DNA from: Pelagophyceae sp. CCMP2097
Taxonomy: Eukaryota; Sar; Pelagophyceae
NCBI GenBank assembly: GCA_026770575.1
Contig: MU657344.1
Span: forward strand, 47,191 to 58,997
Length of the DNA: 11,807 nt
Direction of reading: 5' to 3'
The position numbers and the translations under genes were made by a program. Shown here piece after piece: positions 8,221-11,807 of this stretch. Within the stretch, counting starts at the first letter, position 1, and every line of letters begins with the position of its first letter. The notes under the pieces are model-generated. The model saw only the letters and a list, made by a program, of their open reading frames with translations. It was not told where the DNA came from and did not search any database.

Positions 8221-9645
8221 AGCGAGAGGAATGCGAAGAAGGAGTCGGCTGCCCGGGAAGCACCGTCTTCACGAAGAGATGAAAAGGCCGGTAAAAAGAA
8301 GTCAGACGGGAGTAAAAGGACGGTGCTATTCAAGGGCGAGGCTGCCATGGACGAGGCGACATTCGGCGATGCTGGTTCGAAGCCGCCACGTCCTGGGAAA
8401 ACAATGTTTCCCCCATCAGTCCCCATCGTTATTGAACAAAAGAACCCGAAAGCCGGCCAGATCAAGGATTGTTACGAGAAGTATAAGAGTGCTAAAACCA
8501 TAGGCGAATTTTGCTGTCTCGGAGGTACGTTTAACGATTTAAAGACTGACTTCATCAAGAAGTATCAGCAATTCCAAATAAGGACCGAGGGAGCAACGCT
8601 GGGCGCGTACTTTGAAGTCGCAAAAAATAAGAAGGATAACAAAGTATCGAATAAGCGCAAAGTCAATGACGACAGATTTCACAAGGAAGCTGCTGACAAT
8701 CACGATATAGAACTCGCAGATGCTTTGCGGCTCGACAAGAAAGGAAAAGTATCCAGTAGAGAGCGAGGCCTCTTAGGCTCGTCGATATGCAACGAGGCGA
8801 GTCGCGCAGACGCGGTAGCGAAACAGAAGAAAGATGCACAGGAGCGTGCAGCTCTCTGAGCTTATCTGGCTCAATCTAATAATTATTTTGAAAGTCTGCC
8901 ATTGAGATTTGGCCTTCCCGATCCGCTTAAACGTCTGCCGACATACATGTCCCGTCCAAATTGGATCATGCAAATGCGCATCGTAGATTGCCTATATGAG
9001 GGTAAGGAAAACGTAATGGCTGCGCGGCTGCGTGAGTGGGCAACGTGCGTTGGGTTTGACGTTGTTTCAACGTACGGAAACAGTACCTCTCAGATCAGCT
9101 CATCGTGCGGGCCTGTGGCGGCGCGTGTCGTTGATTTGTTATGGAGGTCCATAGACGAGGATTTGTTAGTCGTAAATACCGACTCGACCATCACGCCCGC
9201 TAACACAGCTGATGCGTATTTGCACTCGAGTTCCATTTACTTTGACGTTGCTCGAAACTCCTACGGATTTACCGGCGACGAACATATTCAAGCTGCTTAT
9301 GCTCACTTTGCCAGTTTTTCCCACGGGCCCGCATCGCAAAATTGCAACTGCGTACCGCGTCGCACTCCGCGAAGAAGAGTTGAAGTACGATTGGTTGAAA
9401 CTTTGCACAGGATGTAGGCTACTTTTGTTTCGGGCATGTGATGCACGCTGCTTTCATGGCGAATTCGACGCAGCCTGTGCAAAAAGTCGCAGTTATTAAT
9501 TAACACTATTAACAGTTTTGAAGGAGGGTTCAATTGGTATGCGGCTGGCTTTACGATGGCGCGGCGATCAGCACCTGAGGATGATGATGCAGATTCCGCC
9601 GTGGTCGTAGACTAGTCCGCTTCGACGTCTGCAGTTGACTTCTAA
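8221..9645 (+). pseudogene. C-terminal extension with cysteine-protease-like motif
   Basis: Continuous in frame with the helicase past TAA 8218 and TGA 8857. It has a Lys/Glu-rich linker, a segment with CYEKYKSAKTIGEF and LGGTFNDLKTDF (about 8470-8556), a basic coiled stretch, and a domain with SQISSSCGPVAARVV (9088-9132). A Gln five residues before Cys-Gly resembles the oxyanion Gln and catalytic Cys of cysteine proteases. After the T-run at 9315-9319 the sense moves to the next frame (ALREEELKYDWLK), then to the third (GYFCFGHVMHAAFM, His codon 9435; QKVAVIN, Asn codon 9498), then back to the first (TINSFEGGFNWYAAGF). The Cys, His, Asn order fits a papain-like layout. Such a domain is not part of the canonical Rep/helicase core. 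Protease function is an inference from motif order only. Confidence 0.45.
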
Positions 9646-10199
9646 AGGAGAGTCAATCGGGTGGCTATGCGCCGTGGAGTATATATAAATGCCGTGGCAT
9701 CGTATGGCGGCGCAGTGTCGTCGCCGAGGTCGCCATTCTGGCGACCTGCCGAGGTTGCCTTCATATGGCGACCTCCCCCCTTCCCTCCTAGATTTAATAA
9801 AATCTCTAGTCTCTCTTCTCTCGCTTTCGGAAGCGCCATATTATGCGTCGCGCGTCGTGGAGGAGGGAAGCATGGCGGCGGATTCTGTCGCCGAAATGAA
9901 AAGATTTGATTTAAATGTCGCAAGGTAAAATACTACGGACTTGCCCCTAAAATACCCAAACGCAAGGGACAAAGGCCCCCTCCGGGGGTCTGCAGTACCT
10001 CCGGTGAGCCATGGTAATTAACCCAGGACGCGGGCTTGGCAGGTAGGATTTACACGACGCGCGGTGACGCCGAACCCAAGACGACGTGTTCCGAATCCTC
10101 CGACCAATTCCGTTCGCTTCGTGCTCAAGGGACCTGCACCCCCACAGAAGACAGGCACACTACGAGCTTAGCCTCCCCCTATCGTATTATGACAAAAGC
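9646..10199. other. Noncoding stretch with hairpins
   Basis: Lies between the helicase gene end and the original end of the minus-strand gene, which point at each other. It holds a TATA-like word (GTATATATAAAT, 9679-9690), a perfect 8-bp hairpin AGGTCGCC-ATTCT-GGCGACCT (9727-9747), and a second, GU-containing hairpin directly after it (about 9751-9775). CTTCCCTCCT (9780-9789) pairs with AGGAGGGAAG near 9862-9871. The GC hairpin is at 9974-9991. Open frames are short and on both strands; I call no gene. Confidence 0.55.
9974..9991 (+). repeat. GC hairpin, copy 2
   Basis: GGCCCCCTCCGGGGGTCT with an AAA lead matches the hairpin at 3569-3587 except at one base. Beyond it the two sites share nothing obvious on either side. 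Both are on the plus strand relative to the helicase gene. It may be a shared element terminus or a transcription-end structure. Confidence 0.55.
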
Positions 10200-10213
10200 T
10201 TACACTTTCATTA

Positions 10214-10893
10214 GACAGCTCCACTTTTTTCAAGCTACTTTCAAGCTGCTTTCAAGCTGCTTTCAAAGTCCGCATTTGCGTGTAAAGCTGCTTGAAAGTA
10301 GCTAACTTTCAAGATAAGCTTGAAAGTTAGCTACTTTCAAGCAGCTTTCAAGCAGCTTTTAAAGCGCGGAAATGCTTTGAAGCGCGGGAAGAGTTCGTTG
10401 GATGAGCGTTGAGCGAACGTTAGATGAGCGTTAACTCGGCGCGGGCAAGCGGCGCGGGCGCGCCGCGGGCGCGCCGCGCGGGTGCGCCGCGCGGAGGGGG
10501 CGGGGCGCGGCCTCTGGCGGGCGGGGCGGCGCCGATTGTGCCCGCGCCTCCGTCGAGGCGCGGGCCGGTCGCGGAGCCGACGTGCCCCGTCCCGCGCGCC
10601 ATCTCACCTGGCTGGCCGAAGGAAGGCGCCCTTGACGTCGCTTCGCGCTCACGTTGAAGCGACAAAAGATATGTTGAAAAAGTAGCTTGAAAAGTATCCG
10701 GATAGCTTGAAAAAAGTGAACTTGTCTAATTCCATCATCGAGTCTGAAGGATCTGAGCGCGCTGGGCGCATCGGCGTCAGCAGGAGATGCGCATAGCACT
10801 GTCGGCTTGGTTCTTGCTCGTTAAAGCGTTTTAGGCGACGTTATGCAAAGTGCGAGGTCAGCTTGAAAGTAGCTTGAAAAAAGTGAAGCTTTC
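10214..10893 (-). mobile_element. Element B, MITE-like insertion, inverted relative to A
   Basis: A 680-bp relative of element A in the opposite orientation. Terminal inverted repeats are 35 bp (10214-10248 and 10859-10893) with two mismatches. TA flanks lie at 10212-10213 and 10894-10895. The core 10388-10680 is the reverse complement of about 3842-4105, matching at roughly nine bases in ten by eye, with a short extra GC stretch. The part 10737-10855 matches 3670-3790 inverted. No transposase is encoded. The inner AT-rich arm differs from A's and holds a long perfect palindrome. Confidence 0.85.
10284..10348. repeat. 30-bp perfect inverted repeat in element B
   Basis: Arms 10284-10313 and 10319-10348 are exact reverse complements around the 5-base loop ATAAG. 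The words GCTTGAAAGTAGC and its complement recur on both sides, so alternative pairings with 10225-10270 are possible. It would extrude as a strong cruciform or fold as an RNA hairpin. Confidence 0.9.
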
Positions 10894-11179
10894 TATTGTG
10901 TCATAATACTTATTCAGTGTGTTTACAAGACGGTATGAGGGGTCAAGAAAGTCCTTGCCATTCTGGATGGCCCGTACTGTAGGCTCCTTCACCGAGATCT
11001 GCGCGAAGACGGCGCCGAGGCCAGCGTACTCGCGGCGCTCGGGCGAATCGGACGGCCACGCGTAGCGCGCGAGCAGGAGGACGAGCCGCTGCCCGCGGGC
11101 CTTGCTGCTCCGCAGGTCTCCCGCCAGAAAATCGACGTGCGCCAGAAACTGGGTGAGCAATTTTATCGTGTCCATGCGC

Positions 11180-11248
11180 CTAGGACGAGCGCGCGTGTGG
11201 ATCACTTCTCATTGAGTATAAGGGCGCGTTCCCCTCAAGTGAGGAAAC
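11180..11248 (-). other. Possible 69-bp intron
   Basis: On the minus strand a GT (GTTTCC, starting at 11248) and a CCTAG (ending at 11180) would remove the in-frame TGA at 11211-11209. They join ...DGSYV to RMDTIKLL with the phase kept. The acceptor is acceptable; the donor is weak (GTTTCC rather than GTAAGT-like). The alternative is a true nonsense break, or two separate frames. Confidence 0.3.
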
Positions 11249-11696
11249 ACGTACGAGCCGTCTTTAATTTTGAGCTCGCCCAGCTCGGTCCACTGCGCAC
11301 CGTCGAAGAAGTCAAAGGGAAGCTCGCGGTTGGACCCGCCGTCGACGGCAGCGTTATCGAAGAGGCGCGCGTCCACACCGCCGGCGCCCTGTAACTGCAA
11401 CTGCGCCGTCAGCTTCTGAGGAGCGACGAGGGTCCGCGCGGACGCTGCAGCATCAATTTTATGCTGGTGCGCCTCCGTCAGCAGCTCCCGGATGCGCGCG
11501 ACCTTGTTCTCGAGGCGGTCATAGAGCGACTGGTTGGTCGACTCGAGCCAGCGCTTCCGGAGGGACGACGTTTCTAAATCGGCAGTCACAGCGTCGAGCT
11601 TCTGGCGGAAGCTTGCGAGCTCGTTGCCGCTCCGCCGGCACTCGCGCTTGCGTGCGTCGCACGTATCCGTCGACTGCTGCAGCAGCAGCACGCAGT
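11249..11696 (-). CDS. Coiled-coil-like exon, unknown protein
   Basis: Open minus-strand frame, about 149 codons to the proposed donor. The first half is rich in charged heptad-like sequence (FRQKLDAVTADLETSSLRKR, then LYDRLENKVARIRELLTEA), consistent with a coiled coil. The second half reads ELPFDFFDGAQWTELGELKI. Just upstream, minus-strand CTTCCTCTCAG (11707-11697) is a good polypyrimidine-AG acceptor, so I set the exon start at 11696 in the second codon base. The GTG at 11691 is not taken as a start. It shares its frame with the downstream part (11179 to 10200), and the two are probably one gene. No family recognised. Confidence 0.5.
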
Positions 11697-11807
11697 CTGA
11701 GAGGAAGATACGCCCGACCCATATCTCTCTCTACCATAACTCAACTCCCGTTCCGAGTGTCCTTCTCTCATGGTAGCTCGAGATTGTTAAGGCGCACGAT
11801 ACGCGAA
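11697..11807 (-). other. Probable intron end upstream of coiled-coil exon
   Basis: On the minus strand this is a pyrimidine-bearing stretch ending in AG at 11697. Stops in the exon's frame begin at about 11730 (TAG). It is cut by the window edge, so earlier exons may lie outside. Confidence 0.3.

Larger units (their letters stand above)
3588..9645 (+). pseudogene. Helitron-type Rep/helicase, decayed, interrupted
   Basis: One long coding region, all in the same frame (that of position 1) apart from short shifted stretches. It encodes a Rep-like HUH endonuclease region joined to a PIF1-family helicase, the layout of Helitron rolling-circle transposases, plus a C-terminal extension of about 475 codons. 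It lacks the N-terminal part of Rep, since coding begins abruptly after the hairpin at 3569-3587. Breaks: element A at 3632-4277; stops TAG 5089, TAG 5149, TAG 6244, TAG 6280, TAA 8218, TGA 8857, TAG 9613; frame changes near 4387, 4447-4487, 9315, about 9395-9412 and about 9500. TAA at 9643-9645 is the likely original end. Between breaks the frames stay open for up to 646 codons with a consistent protein-like composition, so inactivation is fairly recent or the sequence carries errors. No mature Helitron ends (5' TC, 3' CTRR) were identified. Confidence 0.8.
10200..11179 (-). pseudogene. 3' part of unknown gene, tail replaced by element B
   Basis: Minus-strand frame from an ATG at 11175-11173 (MDTIKLLTQFLAHVDFLAGD) through GQRLVLLLARYAW and NGKDFLDPSYRLVNTLNKYY. 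It looks like a real, mostly helical protein; I do not recognise the family. In the present sequence it runs into the terminal repeat of element B and stops at 10860-10858, with an 11-residue tail (ESFTFFKLLSS) made of transposon sequence. Removing 10214-10895 restores DTI-MKV-stop, the TAA being 10202-10200, so the insertion lies five codons before the original end counting the stop. It may still be functional with the changed tail. It is upstream-linked in frame to the coiled-coil part through a possible 69-bp intron. Confidence 0.55.

Noticed and set aside
9661..9928. 82-codon and 79-codon plus-strand frames and a 93-codon minus-strand frame.
   Set aside because: They overlap a hairpin-rich noncoding stretch, with no domain and no consistent composition.
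3632..10893. A single 7.3-kb composite transposon bounded by long inverted repeats (A and B).
   Set aside because: A and B each have their own terminal inverted repeats and TA duplications, and each separately interrupts a reading frame that rejoins when it alone is removed. They are two independent insertions in opposite orientation.
11519..11737. 72-codon minus-strand frame with an ATG at its start (MVERDMGRAYL).
   Set aside because: It overlaps the coiled-coil exon in another frame and becomes Arg/Ala-rich; the acceptor-like site at 11697 favours the other frame.
1..11807. CRISPR array, rRNA, or bacterial operon.
   Set aside because: No regular direct repeats with unique spacers, no rRNA-like conserved blocks, and gene structure and mobile elements are eukaryotic in type.

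Overview
The window looks like nuclear DNA of a eukaryote, most likely a GC-rich unicellular alga or other protist. The evidence is a broken Helitron-type Rep/helicase gene, two short TA-flanked inverted-repeat elements (MITE-like), splice-site-like signals, and no bacterial gene organisation. The species cannot be named from the sequence.

Layout. Positions 1-603 hold a degenerate tandem array, each unit ending in a GC-rich hairpin. Positions 604-3230 are GC-rich sequence with modular direct repeats; I see no confident gene there, only two weak exon-like pieces (1564-1695 and 2909-2983). Positions 3231-3587 are a more AT-rich patch with inverted and direct repeats, ending in an 8-bp GC hairpin. 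Positions 3588-9645 are the remains of one very long plus-strand coding region. In order it carries a Rep-like part with an HxH (HUH) motif, a cysteine-rich and 'SAQE' linker, a PIF1-type helicase, and a long C-terminal extension with an IQ-like motif and a cysteine-protease-like motif. It is broken by stop codons, by frameshifts, and by insertion of element A (3632-4277). Positions 9646-10199 are noncoding with hairpins. Element B (10214-10893) is a second, oppositely oriented copy of A's family. It sits five codons from the original end of a minus-strand gene (10200-11696), which has a coiled-coil-like half and an unrecognised half.

The main result comes from reading across the two insertions. 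If 3632-4279 is removed (element plus one copy of the TA duplication), the frame on the left joins the frame on the right and rebuilds a recognisable piece of Helitron Rep. If 10214-10895 is removed, the minus-strand gene regains a short natural-looking C-terminus and stop. Each insertion is therefore a separate event with a TA target duplication, and both used the same 8-base target, CATTATTG. The helicase gene is a fossil as it stands: by my alignment both presumed catalytic tyrosines of Rep are replaced and two helicase motifs have lost key residues. Its C-terminal extension is the part most likely to be under-described. Family assignments rest on recalled motif patterns; no search was run.
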